Shown one piece after another: positions 15,578-23,739 of a DNA stretch of 28,190 nucleotides. A program made the translations under genes and the position numbers. Position 1 is the stretch's first letter; every line of letters starts with the position of its first letter. The notes under the pieces are model-generated. The model had not been told where the DNA came from. It saw nothing but the letters and a program-made list of their open reading frames with translations, and made no database searches. This stretch comes from UBA4644 sp034933145 (GTDB lineage Bacteria; Bacillota; Clostridia; Oscillospirales; Butyricicoccaceae): NCBI GenBank assembly GCA_034933145.1, contig JAYFOA010000105.1, positions 1 to 28,190 of the forward strand, read 5' to 3'.

Positions 15578-17107
15578 ATGAAACGATTTCTGACACTGCT
15601 TCTGGCTGCTCTGGTTGCGGCAACGGCCTTTTCCGGCTGCTCCCAGCAACCGGCCTCCAACGGCGGGGATTCCGGTTCGGAAGCCGATTCCTCCGGAAAG
15701 CGTACCGATGTGAAAATCTATTGTGAAGGTGTTTGGTCCACCTTGGACCCCTATGGTACCGGCTGTACCTCCTATACCAATATGTATCTCGCCAATCAGA
15801 TGTATGAATGCCTGGTCTACGTGAACGACAACAATGAAATCGTTCCTGTTCTGGCCACGGATTGGACCGTTAGTGACGACGGCCTGGCATATACCTTTAA
15901 TCTTCGTCAAGGCGTTAAGTTCCACAACGGAGAGACAATGAAGGCCTCCGACGTGGTTTATTCCTTTAACCGCGCCATGGGGGAAGCGCCCCTGGAGACT
16001 TATTACAAACCAATCGAGAAAGTCGAGGCCAGCGGAGACAACGCTGTTGTCATCACGCTGAAGAGCGTCTTCGCCCCCTTTGTCTCCTATCTGGAGAACA
16101 TTCCGATTGTCAGTGAGAAATATGCCACGAAAAACGATCTGCTGACCTCTGAATGCGGCACCGGCGCTTATAAGCTGGTTTCCATCGAAATGAACACTGA
16201 GTGCAAGATGACCGCTTTTGACGATTATTGGAAAGGAAAAGCTTCCATTCAAGACGTGACGTTCCAGGTTATCACCGAAGGTACCACCGCAGTTGTCGCC
16301 TTCGAGTCCGGAGATATCGACTACATGTTCTGCTACAACGTCTCCGCTTTTGCTCCGCTGAAGGATTCCGGCAAGTATAACACGGCCCTGACCGCGACAT
16401 ATCACACTGCCAACATCCTGCTGAACAATAAAGTTGCTCCGCTGGACAACAAACTGGTTCGCCAGGCGCTTTCTTATGCCACCGACCGCGATACAATGAT
16501 CGCCATTGCCTATGAGGGGCTGGCGCAGCCTGCTTACCTGATGGCCAACACCAACACCTTCGGTGTCAGTGAAGACCAGTACTATAATCATTACGAGTAT
16601 GACCTCGATAAGGCCAAGGATCTGCTTGCCCAGGCTGGCTATCCCAATGGCCTGGATCTTGGCAAGATGACGGTTATCAGCGGATCCTATCACGAAAAAT
16701 ACGCGCAGGTCTGGCAGCAGAGCCTGTCCCAGATCGGCGTCAAGATCGAGCTGGTAGGTTCTGAATCCTGCGTAGCGGATTGCACGGCGCATAATTATGT
16801 CACCGCCACAATGGGCAACGGTTTTACGTCCGACTTTGCCTACAACTCCGCACACTATACACCGGACAACATGGCGAACTATGATAACCCTGTTGTCACC
16901 GATCTGTTCAGCAAAGCGGCAAGTGAGCTGGACAACACGAAACGCCAGGACTATTACAAACAGATTATCGACATTATTTTTGATGAATGCCCGAACATCC
17001 CCATCTTCAACAAACAGATTCCATGGGTCTGGAACAAGAATCTGAACGCCACCCCGCATCTCAATTCCGGGCATCCCTATTACGTTTATGAAATGAGCTG
17101 GAACTGA
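15578..17107 (+). CDS. Peptide ABC transporter substrate-binding lipoprotein (SBP_bac_5)
   Basis: Extracellular solute-binding lipoprotein of the oligopeptide/dipeptide/nickel family, 509 aa, a usual length. The signal peptide MKRFLTLLLAALVAATAF ends in a lipobox SGC whose cysteine (about 21) would be lipidated after cleavage. A low-complexity Ser/Gly linker follows. Family landmarks are STLDPYGTG, VPVLATDWTVSDDGLAYTFNL, GVKFHNGETMKASDVVYSF, and VRQALSYATDRDTMI. An AAAGAGGGAAA site precedes the ATG. It is the first gene of a five-gene importer. The ligand is most likely a peptide, and the D-amino-acid enzymes downstream hint at D-residue-containing peptides (inference). Confidence 0.93.
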   Translation: MKRFLTLLLAALVAATAFSGCSQQPASNGGDSGSEADSSGKRTDVKIYCEGVWSTLDPYGTGCTSYTNMYLANQMYECLVYVNDNNEIVPVLATDWTVSDDGLAYTFNLRQGVKFHNGETMKASDVVYSFNRAMGEAPLETYYKPIEKVEASGDNAVVITLKSVFAPFVSYLENIPIVSEKYATKNDLLTSECGTGAYKLVSIEMNTECKMTAFDDYWKGKASIQDVTFQVITEGTTAVVAFESGDIDYMFCYNVSAFAPLKDSGKYNTALTATYHTANILLNNKVAPLDNKLVRQALSYATDRDTMIAIAYEGLAQPAYLMANTNTFGVSEDQYYNHYEYDLDKAKDLLAQAGYPNGLDLGKMTVISGSYHEKYAQVWQQSLSQIGVKIELVGSESCVADCTAHNYVTATMGNGFTSDFAYNSAHYTPDNMANYDNPVVTDLFSKAASELDNTKRQDYYKQIIDIIFDECPNIPIFNKQIPWVWNKNLNATPHLNSGHPYYVYEMSWN

Positions 17108-17136
17108 TCTGGTTCTATTCTATTCGTGCAATTTTG

Positions 17137-17170
17137 AGAGAAGGAGCCGGGTCCCCTCGGCTCCTTCTCT
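17137..17170 (+). promoter_or_regulatory. Intercistronic hairpin between binding-protein and permease genes
   Basis: A perfect 13-bp stem AGAGAAGGAGCCG (17137-17149) with its complement (17158-17170), loop of 8, and no T-run. In binding-protein transporters such hairpins often protect the upstream message and reduce downstream expression, giving excess binding protein. The role here is inferred. Confidence 0.65.
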
Positions 17171-17208
17171 GTGAACCACCGTATGCGGAGTGTTTTGGAG
17201 GAATAGAT

Positions 17209-18141
17209 ATGCTGCGCTATATACTCAAGCGGCTGCTTCTGCTGATTCCTGTTTTGTTGGGGGTCATGCTGATCATATTTACAATTATGGCGATCCAGCC
17301 GGGTGATCCAGGTCGGATGATCCTGGGCGAAAATGCATCGCAGGAAGCGGTGGATAAGCTCAACGATCAGCTGGGTGTCAATCAGCCTTTTTTCGTTCGC
17401 TTTTTTAACTACCTGTATAATGCTGCTTTTCGGCTGGATTTTGGCACGTCCTACCGGACGAGTCAGCCGGTCTTCAATGACGTATTTGCGCGTGCCGGCA
17501 CCAGCTTTAAAATTGCGTTCAATGGAATCTTCATGGCCACTGTGGTTGGAATCCCGCTGGGGATCCTTTCTGCCGTCCGGCAGTATTCTGCTGTCGACAC
17601 TTTTTCCCGCGTGTCTGCCATGCTTGCGGCGGCAATCCCTCCGTTCTGGCTGGGCATGATGTTGATTTTTATTTTTGCGTTAAAGCTGCAGTGGTTGCCG
17701 TCCAATGGCGTTGAAGGCTGGCAGAGTTTTATTCTCCCGATGATCACGTTGGGTATCCCTTATGCCGGCAGTCAGCTGCGCATGACGCGCTCTACCATGC
17801 TGGAAACCATCCGGCAGGATTATGTCCGTACGGCAAAAGCCAAGGGCGTGCCCAGGGGCGTAATCATTTTCCGCCATGCATTGCGTAACGCATTACTGCC
17901 GATCATTACGGTGACGGCCACCTCTTTCGGCGGTCTGCTGGGTGGTGCAGTCATTACGGAGTCGGTGTTTTCCATGCCTGGGCTTGGGACCTTGATTGTC
18001 ACTGGCATTCGCCAGCGCGATACGCCGAGTGTTCTGGCCGCCACGATTTTTTTGGCGTTTATGTTTGGGCTGATCATGCTGGCAGTGGACTTGCTTTATG
18101 CGTTTGTTGATCCGCGGATCAAAGCGCAGTATTCCAGGTAA
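17209..18141 (+). CDS. Peptide ABC transporter permease (DppB-like)
   Basis: Inner-membrane channel subunit of the importer, 310 aa. The typical first helix YILKRLLLLIPVLLGVMLII, the motif QPGDPGRMILGENAS, and a total of about six membrane helices are visible. The EAA-type cytoplasmic loop that contacts the ATPases is RTAKAKGVPRGVIIFRHALRN. The start at ATG 17209 is chosen because TTGGAGGAA lies 7 nt upstream. An open extension to 17134 would run through the intercistronic hairpin and gives no family similarity. It is separated by 12 nt from the second permease. Confidence 0.94.
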   Translation: MLRYILKRLLLLIPVLLGVMLIIFTIMAIQPGDPGRMILGENASQEAVDKLNDQLGVNQPFFVRFFNYLYNAAFRLDFGTSYRTSQPVFNDVFARAGTSFKIAFNGIFMATVVGIPLGILSAVRQYSAVDTFSRVSAMLAAAIPPFWLGMMLIFIFALKLQWLPSNGVEGWQSFILPMITLGIPYAGSQLRMTRSTMLETIRQDYVRTAKAKGVPRGVIIFRHALRNALLPIITVTATSFGGLLGGAVITESVFSMPGLGTLIVTGIRQRDTPSVLAATIFLAFMFGLIMLAVDLLYAFVDPRIKAQYSR

Positions 18142-18153
18142 GGGAGTGACCGT

Positions 18154-19041
18154 ATGACTTATACACAAGAAAACGCCGGCCGTATCCGTACCAAAAAGAA
18201 AAGTAAGCTTGCTGATGTGTGGAAGCGGATGAAGCGAAATGTCGGCGCTGTGGTCGGGCTGGGAATCATCCTTATTTTTGCGCTAGGCGCGATTTTTGCC
18301 AATCAGATTCGTCCGGAAGAGTTAGTCACCCAGCAGGATGTCACCGTCCGGCTGCAAGGGCCGTCCTCAGAGCATTGGTTTGGTACCGATGCCTATGGAC
18401 GTGACCTGTTTACCCGCGTTTTGTATGGTTCCAGGATCTCTTTGACCATCGGTATCTTTACCGCCGCGTTTTCATTGATGTTCGGCGGTATTCTCGGCGC
18501 GGCCTCGGCATATTATGGCGGGCAGCTGGATAATGCCATTATGCGTATCATGGATATGTTTACCGCGATTCCAGGAACCCTGCTTGCGCTGGCGATCGTG
18601 GCGGCATTGGGCGCCAACATGACAAATTTGCTGATTGCCATAACCGTCTCAAGCATCCCGGGGTTTGCTCGGCTGATCCGTTCCACCGTCCTTACGGTAG
18701 TCGAATCGGATTATGTAGAAGCCGCCCGCGCCTGTGGTACCCGGGATGGCCGGATTATTTTCAAGCACATCTTGCCAAACGCCATTGGCCCGATCATCAT
18801 TCAGACCACCTCCAGCATTTCCGGAATGATCCTCCAGGCATCCGGCCTAAGCTATATCGGTATGGGCGTGCAGCCGCCAAAGCCGGAATGGGGCGCAATG
18901 ATTTCGGAAGCACGGGAATTTATGCGGCTGTATCCTTATCTGATGATTTTTCCGGGGATCTGCATAATTCTGGCTGCACTTTCCTTCAACTTGGTCGGCG
19001 ATGGCCTGCGCGATGCGCTGGACCCTAGGCTCCGCGACTGA
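18154..19041 (+). CDS. Peptide ABC transporter permease (DppC-like)
   Basis: Second channel subunit, 295 aa. A short cytoplasmic N-terminus rich in Lys/Arg leads into a first helix at about residues 32-50. The conserved HWFGTDAYGRDLFTRVLYGSRISL segment follows, then five more helices. The EAA loop reads EAARACGTRDGRIIFKHILPNAIGP. The end LGDGL-type motif appears as NLVGDGLRDALDPRLRD, the usual terminus of DppC/OppC proteins. The start ATG at 18154 is preceded by AAGGGAG. It continues the importer operon, with 41 nt to the ATPase start. Confidence 0.94.
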   Translation: MTYTQENAGRIRTKKKSKLADVWKRMKRNVGAVVGLGIILIFALGAIFANQIRPEELVTQQDVTVRLQGPSSEHWFGTDAYGRDLFTRVLYGSRISLTIGIFTAAFSLMFGGILGAASAYYGGQLDNAIMRIMDMFTAIPGTLLALAIVAALGANMTNLLIAITVSSIPGFARLIRSTVLTVVESDYVEAARACGTRDGRIIFKHILPNAIGPIIIQTTSSISGMILQASGLSYIGMGVQPPKPEWGAMISEAREFMRLYPYLMIFPGICIILAALSFNLVGDGLRDALDPRLRD

Positions 19042-19082
19042 ACGGGCTTTGTGACGCCGTATGAAAGGATAAGGTGAGCCAT

Positions 19083-20063
19083 ATGAGCAATAAATTGCTG
19101 GAAGTTAAGGACTTAAGCGTAGTTTATAAAAGCAATGATGAAATCGTCCGTGCCGTCAACGGAATTTCCTTTGACCTTGCAGCAGGGGAGTCCATCGGCC
19201 TGGTGGGAGAGACCGGTGCGGGAAAGACCACGACTGCGCTGTCTATTATGCGATTGCTGCCGGAGAGGACGGGCATCGTCAGCGGTGGATCAATCCGGAT
19301 GGACGGGCAGGATTTGCTGTCTATTTCTGAGGCAGAGATGCGGGATGTTTATCGCGGCGAACGGATTTCCATGATTTTTCAGGATCCGATGACCAGCCTG
19401 AACCCGGTATTGCGCGTGGGTGAGCAGATAGCGGAAGCGCTGATATATCACAATGAAGGAAAGATGAGCCGGCAGGAAATCGAAAAACGTGTGGAAGAGA
19501 CACTAGAGCTGGTTGGCATCCCAAAGTCCCGTACAAATGACTTTCCGCATCAGTTTTCCGGTGGGATGAAGCAGCGTGTGGTCATCGCCATTGCGCTGGC
19601 CTGTGAACCCGACCTGCTGATTGCGGATGAGCCAACCACCGCGCTGGACGTGACCATTCAGGCACAGGTACTGGCGATGATGGGTGAGCTGCGCGAAAAG
19701 CTGGGCACTGCGCTCATCATGATTACCCACGATCTGGGCATCGTGGCGCAGGTTTGCGATAAGGTAGCGGTCATGTACGCGGGTGAGCTGGTGGAGCAGG
19801 GACCTGTGGAGATGATTTTTGAAAGCGATAAACATCATCCCTATACAGACGGGCTGTTTGGCTCCATTCCGAATCTTACGGTAGAGAGCGATCGACTTTC
19901 GCCTATTGAAGGGCTGATTCCTGACCCGACTGATTTGCCGCAGGGCTGCTATTTTTCGCCCCGCTGTCCCCACTGTATGGATATCTGCCGAAGGAAGCAC
20001 CCGGGCGAGTATGTAGATGGCGAGCACCGTATTGCCTGTCATCTGTTTACAGGCGATAAGTAA
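19083..20063 (+). CDS. Peptide ABC transporter ATP-binding protein (DppD-like)
   Basis: Cytosolic ATPase, 326 aa from this start. Walker A is GETGAGKTT, the Q-loop is FQDPMTSLNP, the signature is QFSGGMKQRV, Walker B is LLIADEPTTALD, and the switch is ITHDLG. The C-terminal oligopeptide-family extension includes GCYFSPRCPHCMDICRRKHP, a cysteine motif that binds an Fe-S cluster or metal in some relatives. Two starts are possible. GTG 19074 follows AAAGGATAAG. ATG 19083 has AAGGTGAG about 6 nt upstream and gives the usual N-terminus (MSNKLLEVKDL); I prefer the latter. Confidence 0.93.
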   Translation: MSNKLLEVKDLSVVYKSNDEIVRAVNGISFDLAAGESIGLVGETGAGKTTTALSIMRLLPERTGIVSGGSIRMDGQDLLSISEAEMRDVYRGERISMIFQDPMTSLNPVLRVGEQIAEALIYHNEGKMSRQEIEKRVEETLELVGIPKSRTNDFPHQFSGGMKQRVVIAIALACEPDLLIADEPTTALDVTIQAQVLAMMGELREKLGTALIMITHDLGIVAQVCDKVAVMYAGELVEQGPVEMIFESDKHHPYTDGLFGSIPNLTVESDRLSPIEGLIPDPTDLPQGCYFSPRCPHCMDICRRKHPGEYVDGEHRIACHLFTGDK

Positions 20064-20074
20064 GGAGGGGCAAG

Positions 20075-21043
20075 ATGGAAAAAAGCCAGACGCCGCTGAT
20101 TGAGACCAGAAATCTAAAAAAATATTTTAAAGTTAAAAAAAGACAGCTGCACGCTGTCGATAACATTAATCTTCGAATTGATGCGGGAAAAACCTTGGGC
20201 GTAGTGGGAGAATCCGGCTGCGGGAAGTCCACCCTTGGCCGAACGATTCTACGCCTTACCGAACCAAGCTCCGGTGAAATTCTTTTTGACGGGACAGATA
20301 TTACCCATCTCAAGAAAAGCGAAATGCGCCGGATGCGCCGCGATATGCAAATCATATTTCAGGACCCATACTCCAGTATTAATCCGAGACTTTCGGTTTC
20401 GGAGATTATTGCAGAGCCGATGATCGTTAACGGCAGCTTTAAAACGAAGAAAGAGCTGTATGCCCGCATTGACCAGCTTATGGATACGGTGGGGCTGGCC
20501 TCGCGCCTGTATAATACATATCCGCATGAACTGGACGGCGGCCGGCGTCAGCGGATCGGGGTTGCACGCGCATTGGCGCTGGACCCGCGGTTTATCGTAT
20601 GTGACGAGCCGGTCTCGGCGCTGGATGTATCAATTCAGGCGCAGATACTGAACCTGCTGATGGACCTTCAGGACCAGCTCAGTCTGACCTATATGTTCAT
20701 TACGCACGACCTGAGCGTTGTTAAACATATCTCGGATGAAATTGCCGTTCTGTATTTGGGTCAGTGTGTGGAAAAAGCGCCTTCGCGGGAATTGTTTGCG
20801 AATCCCAAACATCCCTATACGAAAGCGCTGTTATCCGCAATCCCCGTCCCCGATCTGAGTATGCGCACGAAGAAAGTGCATGTTGTACGCGGAGAGGTCA
20901 CTTCACCCGTCGATCCGCCGCCGGGCTGCCGTTTTGCAGCCCGCTGTGAATATGTACGGGAAGGCTGCACCGGCGCCGATCCGGAATTTCGGGAGGTTGG
21001 GCCGAACCATTTTTGCGCCTGCCCATTTATCAATCAGCTTTGA
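20075..21043 (+). CDS. Peptide ABC transporter ATP-binding protein (DppF-like)
   Basis: Second ATPase, 322 aa, pairing with DppD. Walker A is GESGCGKST, the Q-loop is FQDPYSSINP, Walker B is FIVCDEPVSALD, and the switch is ITHDLS. The ABC signature is unusual: it reads ELDGGRRQR where the family has ELSGGQRQR, replacing the serine that contacts the ATP gamma-phosphate by aspartate. The C-terminal cysteine motif GCRFAARCEYVREGC is present. The start ATG has AAGGAGGGG about 4 nt upstream. The stop lies 1 nt from the stop of the convergent lysR gene, so the terminator has to be found inside that gene. Confidence 0.93.
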   Translation: MEKSQTPLIETRNLKKYFKVKKRQLHAVDNINLRIDAGKTLGVVGESGCGKSTLGRTILRLTEPSSGEILFDGTDITHLKKSEMRRMRRDMQIIFQDPYSSINPRLSVSEIIAEPMIVNGSFKTKKELYARIDQLMDTVGLASRLYNTYPHELDGGRRQRIGVARALALDPRFIVCDEPVSALDVSIQAQILNLLMDLQDQLSLTYMFITHDLSVVKHISDEIAVLYLGQCVEKAPSRELFANPKHPYTKALLSAIPVPDLSMRTKKVHVVRGEVTSPVDPPPGCRFAARCEYVREGCTGADPEFREVGPNHFCACPFINQL

Positions 21044-21044
21044 A

Positions 21045-21986
21045 TCAGCGCAGAATTTCCTCCGGTGCCTTTCCGACTACGGCGTAAATGCGCCGGAGGA
21101 ATTCTTTTGCCAGCGGCGAAAGCGGCTGTCCTTTCAGGCATAGCCAGGCTGTATCATAAGAAAACGGTTTGTTTACAAAAGAGAATACACGGATGTTGTC
21201 GTAAAATCCCGTGATGTTGTAGGCATGGGTGTTGCAGATGCCGATAAAATAGCCATTGGTCCGGGCCAGAATATTCTGAAAACTGCCGCTGTCGCTGATC
21301 ACCAGCGTACCGCTGTGCGGAAACTCGTCTTCATAGTCTTTCTGGAGCTCATTTTTTTCCCAGGCGCCCCCATCATTTTCGTATCGTACGGCGGGAAAGG
21401 GGCGGAGCTGCTCCAACTGAATTAAGTCGCTTTCGAGCGTAAAAAGCGGGCTTCCGCGTCCGACCATACAGCGGCATTCGTCCGTATTGATAAAATGGTA
21501 TTCCAGGCCGCTGTCCTCCATCATTTCCACACAGCGGTCATGATACTTGGTCGGTGTGACGATGAGACCAATCTCCGATGTTTTGCTCATCAGGTCCTGG
21601 CAGACACCACCACGTGTTTTTTCGGTAAACCGAAGATTCGTGACCTGGCCTTTATATTCGGAAAGCAGAGCTGCAAAGACCGAACTGGCATACCTGAGAA
21701 ATTGTGAGGAGATATAGAGTCGTCCGCCCTCGGGACTCGAAGCCTTTGACAGAATATCGTCATATAAGAAAAGAATTTTTTTTGCGGTTACGATAAACGC
21801 CTTTCCAAAATCGGTAAGGTCGATCCCTTTGTGCGATCGGCCCAGAATTTTTTGCCCGAGTTCCTCCTCTGCTGCACGGATGGACGCGCTCAGGCTGGAT
21901 TGCGATATAAATAGCTTTTGTGCCGCTTTGTTGATGGAGCCGGCCTCATAGACCTCTGCAATCTGCCGAATCTGATCGATCCGCAT
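21045..21986 (-). CDS. LysR-type transcriptional regulator
   Basis: 313 aa, the normal length. A winged helix-turn-helix occupies about residues 1-60 (MRIDQIRQIAEVYEAGSINK, then AAQKLFISQSSLSASIRAAEEEL), followed by the effector-binding periplasmic-binding-protein fold (about 90-295). It sits between the peptide importer (convergent) and the D-aminoacylase gene (divergent), so it is the likely regulator of both. A perfect T-N11-A type palindrome and its own promoter lie in the divergent gap. The ligand is unknown; a D-amino acid or peptide is plausible but inferred. The last codons of the gene form the arms of the importer's terminator on the other strand. Confidence 0.93.
   Translation of the reverse strand: MRIDQIRQIAEVYEAGSINKAAQKLFISQSSLSASIRAAEEELGQKILGRSHKGIDLTDFGKAFIVTAKKILFLYDDILSKASSPEGGRLYISSQFLRYASSVFAALLSEYKGQVTNLRFTEKTRGGVCQDLMSKTSEIGLIVTPTKYHDRCVEMMEDSGLEYHFINTDECRCMVGRGSPLFTLESDLIQLEQLRPFPAVRYENDGGAWEKNELQKDYEDEFPHSGTLVISDSGSFQNILARTNGYFIGICNTHAYNITGFYDNIRVFSFVNKPFSYDTAWLCLKGQPLSPLAKEFLRRIYAVVGKAPEEILR
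21052..21108 (+). terminator. Importer-operon terminator embedded in the lysR coding sequence
   Basis: AGAATTTCCTCCGGTGC (21052-21068) pairs with GCGCCGGAGGAATTCT (21090-21105). There is one bulged T and one G-T wobble, a loop of 21 nt, and then TTTT (21105-21108) on the plus strand. The hairpin begins 9 nt after the DppF stop. No T-tract follows on the minus strand, so it should act only on importer transcripts. Confidence 0.7.
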
Positions 21987-22019
21987 AAACGTTCCTTTCT
22001 TCCCTGCAGTTCTGTCGCA

Positions 22020-22034
22020 TTACAAAATTTGTAA
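22020..22034. promoter_or_regulatory. LysR operator candidate (palindrome)
   Basis: TTACAAAATTTGTAA is a perfect 15-bp palindrome and contains the T-N11-A pattern of LysR-type binding sites. It lies just downstream of the lysR -10 box, about 75 nt before the deacylase start, so one bound protein could repress lysR and act on the divergent gene. Confidence 0.6.
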
Positions 22035-22045
22035 CTATAAAATAG

Positions 22046-22074
22046 ATTATATCAAATACGCAGGCGTTCTGCAA
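22046..22074 (-). promoter_or_regulatory. Sigma-A promoter for lysR
   Basis: Minus strand TTGCAG (22074-22069), 17-nt spacer, TATAAT (22051-22046). The predicted start near 22039 puts the palindrome at 22020-22034 in the first transcribed bases. Confidence 0.7.
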
Positions 22075-22108
22075 TAAGTCGCCCGCGCATGGAACAGGAG
22101 TAAAAACA

Positions 22109-23701
22109 ATGCTTGATTTGCTGATTCGTAACGCGTCCGTCGTCGATGGCAGCGGGGCGCCCGCCTGGACGGGGGATGTGGGCGTCTGGAATGGACGTAT
22201 TACCTTGCAGACAAAAGGGGAGACGGCGGCCGAAGAAATCAACGCCGAAGGCCTGACGCTTTGCCCCGGTTTTATCGACTCCCATTCGCATGGTGATATG
22301 TCTGTCGGAACAAACCACGGAACGCTGTGTAAAGTTTCTCAGGGAGTGACGACTGAAGTCGGCGGCCAGTGCGGCCAGTCACCGTTTCCGGTGAGTGCGC
22401 GCTTTGTTGAACAGCTGCGAGGGGTATTGGCCTTTGCACCGGATTTTTACAATATGCCATATGAGAAATTTTCCGGATTTGAAAGTTTTTACCGTTATGT
22501 TGAGGCGCTTCCGCTGGTGCTTAACGAGATGTTTCTGGTGGGGCACAATACATTGCGCACATCCGTCATGGGCGTTGAAAACCGACCCGCGTCATCGCAG
22601 GAGCTGCAACTCATGAAGGAGTGCCTGCGCGACGCCATGGAGCACGGGGCCGCGGGCTTAAGCAGCGGACTGATTTATATTCCGGGTGTCTATGCGCCCA
22701 CAGAGGAAGTCATTGAACTTTGTAAGGTTATCAAGCCTTATGGCGGTATTTACGCCACGCATATGCGAAATGAAGCCAAAGATGTGGTGAAATCTGTCCA
22801 AGAGGCTATTTTTATTGCCGAGCAGGCAGATGTGCCGCTGGTGGTGTCTCACCACAAAATATGTGGCCGGGCCAATTGGGGAAAATCCGCCGAGACACTG
22901 CGCTTAATTGATGAGGCAGCGGCCCGCGGCGTTCGGGTGATGATCGATCAGTATCCGTATGAGGCGAATATGACAGCCCTCAACGTCTGTATCCCGCCGC
23001 GTTATTTTTCCGACGGGATGCCCGCCCTGCTGGAGAAGCTGCGAGATCCCCTGTGGCGCGTGCGCATCGCTTCGGAGATGGATGATCCCGATGGAGGGTA
23101 TGACAATTTTTACCTCAACAGCGGCGGCTTTACAGGCGTATTCATCTCTGCCAGTCCAGCCGTGCCGGAAGCAGAAGGCATGACGATAGATGAGTATGCC
23201 CAAAAGGTTGGGAAAACCGGTTTTGATACTTATTTTGATCTGCTGCTGGCCAATGAAGGCGGTGGAAACGGCATCTATTTTGCCATGGATGAGCGGGAAG
23301 TCGAGCGTATCTATCTTCATGGGCGCACCATGGTTGGATCGGACGGTCTTTGCTTTTCTCTGGAGGAAAAAGGGCACCCGCGGGCTTGGGGCACCTTTAT
23401 ACGCCCGCTGCGTCTTTTTGCACAGGAGCGAGGGCTGATCTCCTTTGAGCAGGCCGTTCGCAAGCAGACATTTCTGACGGCGGAATGCTGGGGCATCCGG
23501 AACAAAGGCCTTATTGCGGAGGGTTATGATGCCGACCTGGTGCTTTTGGACCGTGCAAAGCTCTATGACCGTGCGACGTATCAAAATTCCAATCAGAAGG
23601 CGGACGGTGTTGCATGTGTTTTTGTTAAGGGAAAGCCGGTTTACCGCGATGGGAGTCTGACCGGGCTTTATCCGGGACGGCCTCTGCGGCATACATGCTG
23701 A
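22109..23701 (+). CDS. N-acyl-D-amino-acid deacylase (D-aminoacylase), amidohydrolase family
   Basis: Zinc amidohydrolase that releases D-amino acids from N-acyl-D-amino acids or related amides; 530 aa, typical for the family, no signal peptide. The TIM-barrel metal motif is GFIDSHSHGDMS (about 54-65). Other landmarks are the loop VTTEVGGQCG, the substrate/metal cysteine and histidines around YATHMRNEA and VSHHKICG, and the late catalytic aspartate in MVGSDGLCF. The C-terminal composite domain is GLIAEGYDADLVLLD. Relatives include dihydroorotase-like and D-glutamate/D-aspartate deacylases, so the exact substrate is open. It is divergent from lysR, and a serine hydrolase gene follows 38 nt later. 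Context suggests processing of imported D-residue peptides. Confidence 0.9.
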   Translation: MLDLLIRNASVVDGSGAPAWTGDVGVWNGRITLQTKGETAAEEINAEGLTLCPGFIDSHSHGDMSVGTNHGTLCKVSQGVTTEVGGQCGQSPFPVSARFVEQLRGVLAFAPDFYNMPYEKFSGFESFYRYVEALPLVLNEMFLVGHNTLRTSVMGVENRPASSQELQLMKECLRDAMEHGAAGLSSGLIYIPGVYAPTEEVIELCKVIKPYGGIYATHMRNEAKDVVKSVQEAIFIAEQADVPLVVSHHKICGRANWGKSAETLRLIDEAAARGVRVMIDQYPYEANMTALNVCIPPRYFSDGMPALLEKLRDPLWRVRIASEMDDPDGGYDNFYLNSGGFTGVFISASPAVPEAEGMTIDEYAQKVGKTGFDTYFDLLLANEGGGNGIYFAMDEREVERIYLHGRTMVGSDGLCFSLEEKGHPRAWGTFIRPLRLFAQERGLISFEQAVRKQTFLTAECWGIRNKGLIAEGYDADLVLLDRAKLYDRATYQNSNQKADGVACVFVKGKPVYRDGSLTGLYPGRPLRHTC

Positions 23702-23739
23702 GCAGCTATTCTATATATTTTTTATAAGGGGATTTTATT

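Noticed and set aside
15461..17074. 537-codon open frame antisense to the binding-protein gene
   Set aside because: It is a shadow of a gene with a clear lipobox and family motifs; the antisense translation has no recognisable domain or ribosome site.
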